64,000 nt of DNA from Cinclus cinclus. Lineage: Eukaryota; Chordata; Aves; Passeriformes; Cinclidae. This document shows, piece by piece, positions 63,530-64,000 of the stretch. How positions within the stretch are numbered: position 1 is the first letter of the stretch; each line of letters opens with the position of its first letter. Position numbers and translations under genes: made by a program. The stretch lies in assembly GCF_963662255.1 (NCBI RefSeq), contig NC_085046.1, positions 50,421,797-50,485,796 of the forward strand. Direction: 5' to 3'. The notes below the pieces were generated by a model that was not told where the DNA came from, made no database searches, and saw nothing but the letters and a program-made list of their open reading frames with translations.

Positions 63530-64000
63530 TGGGGCCCTGCCTCTAGCCAGGGAGAGGCACGGGAAAACCGGGTCTTTTGGACGGTGTGGTTCCGATGGCC
63601 TGCCACATCAGAGCCAAAGAAACATAGGGCATTGGTTGACACTGGTTCACAGTGCACCCTAATATCATCGGGACATGTGGGGGAAGAACCTGTTTCTATT
63701 GCTGGGGTGACAGGGGGATCGCAGGAATTGACTTTGCTGGAGGCTGAGGTGAGCCTGACTGGGAAGGATTGGCAGAAGCATCCAATTGTGACTGGCCCAG
63801 AGGCACTGTGTATTCTAGGCATAGAATTCCTGAGGAATGGCTATTACAAAGACCCAAAGGGACTCAGGTGGGCTTTTGGAATAGCTGTTGTAGAGGCAGA
63901 AGGCATTAAGCAATTGAACACCTTGCTTGGACTGTCAGAGAGCCCATCTGCAGTGGGACTCCTGAAGGTGAAGGAGCAGCAAGTGCCAATTGCTACCTCG
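63530..64000 (+). CDS. pro: retroviral aspartic protease (pro), start of pro-pol, cut by window edge
   Basis: Directly after the gag amber codon the same frame stays open for all 157 codons to the window end. It carries the retropepsin catalytic motif LVDTGSQCTLI, with the active-site Asp codon at 63638-63640, and a C-terminal motif CILGIEFL near 63809-63832 where retropepsins have their ILG helix segment. A retroviral protease cleaves Gag and Pol into mature proteins. There is no ATG close to the beginning, so expression most likely depends on reading through the TAG, giving a fused product. The reverse transcriptase should follow beyond 64000. The right end is partial because of the window, and no break is visible within it. 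Confidence 0.88.

Larger units (their letters stand above)
1..64000 (-). other. CNTNAP2: CNTNAP2 locus, internal part (introns 1-3 with exons 2 and 3)
   Basis: The whole window lies inside one very long gene transcribed right to left. Two exons with matching phases fix both orientation and order: exon 2 at 41 kb and exon 3 at 8.6 kb. Intron 2 is complete at 32,208 bp. Introns 1 and 3 are cut by the window edges. CNTNAP2 encodes Caspr2, a single-pass neuronal membrane protein of the neurexin superfamily. It binds contactin-2 and clusters Kv1 potassium channels at juxtaparanodes (family knowledge). In mammals it is among the largest genes, so more than 60 kb with only 305 coding bases is expected. 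I found no convincing exon 1 or exon 4, so these should lie outside on the right and left respectively. Confidence 0.93.
60850..64000 (+). mobile_element. endogenous retrovirus provirus, 5' part (LTR-PBS-gag-pro..., runs off the window)
   Basis: The order is 5' LTR (60850-61557), leader with primer binding site, gag (61658-63529), one in-frame TAG, then protease (from 63530) in the same frame to the edge. The pol, any env and the 3' LTR must lie to the right. The reading frames are intact over 2.3 kb apart from the single amber codon, so the insertion looks young. It lies in CNTNAP2 intron 1 in antisense orientation, which is the usual tolerated orientation for intronic proviruses. Two solo LTRs of the same family lie at 5136 and 22334. 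Class is uncertain. The lysine-type primer site and the 5-bp duplications at the solo relatives would fit a class III/ERV-L or spuma-like element, or an unclassified avian lineage. Confidence 0.93.

Overview
The window is avian nuclear DNA. It is AT-rich and intronic, with several CR1 LINE copies of the bird type and a high density of avian endogenous-retrovirus LTRs. The LTR load would suit a passerine, but the order is an inference. No prokaryotic genes, operons or CRISPR arrays are present.

The host gene is CNTNAP2 (contactin-associated protein-like 2, Caspr2) on the minus strand. Two coding exons are visible. Exon 2 (41031-41141, 111 bp) encodes the start of the F5/8 type C (discoidin) domain. 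Exon 3 (8629-8822, 194 bp) continues it. Both have consensus splice sites, and their phases join cleanly across a split glycine codon. The rest is intron: the 5' part of intron 3 (1-8628), all of intron 2 (8823-41030, 32,208 bp) and a 3' part of intron 1 (41142-64000).

The introns hold mobile elements. CR1 copies lie at 3.0-4.1, 14.2-14.5, 28.0-30.3 (with a decayed endonuclease/reverse transcriptase reading region), 31.5-31.9 and 54.8 kb. Solo LTRs of one ~700-bp family lie at 5136-5843 (minus) and 22334-23032 (plus). The same LTR is the 5' LTR (60850-61557) of a provirus that runs off the right edge. A second LTR type at 7643-8204 has a perfect 5-bp target duplication, TCCCT. Other LTRs lie at about 32.3, 36.1, 39.5 and 54 kb. 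A truncated U2 snRNA pseudogene lies at 56.2 kb.

The most notable content is the provirus at 60850-64000, antisense to CNTNAP2 in intron 1. It has a 5' LTR, a divergent lysine-tRNA-like primer binding site, and an uninterrupted 623-codon gag from the first ATG after the LTR. A single in-frame TAG follows, then an open protease frame in the same register to the window edge. The Gag is unusual: a hydrophobic N-terminal third with three membrane-like segments, an acidic three-unit 39-nt tandem repeat, and no visible CCHC zinc knuckle. The gag-stop-pro layout suggests translation by stop-codon readthrough. The provirus looks young. Its pol, any env and 3' LTR lie outside the window.
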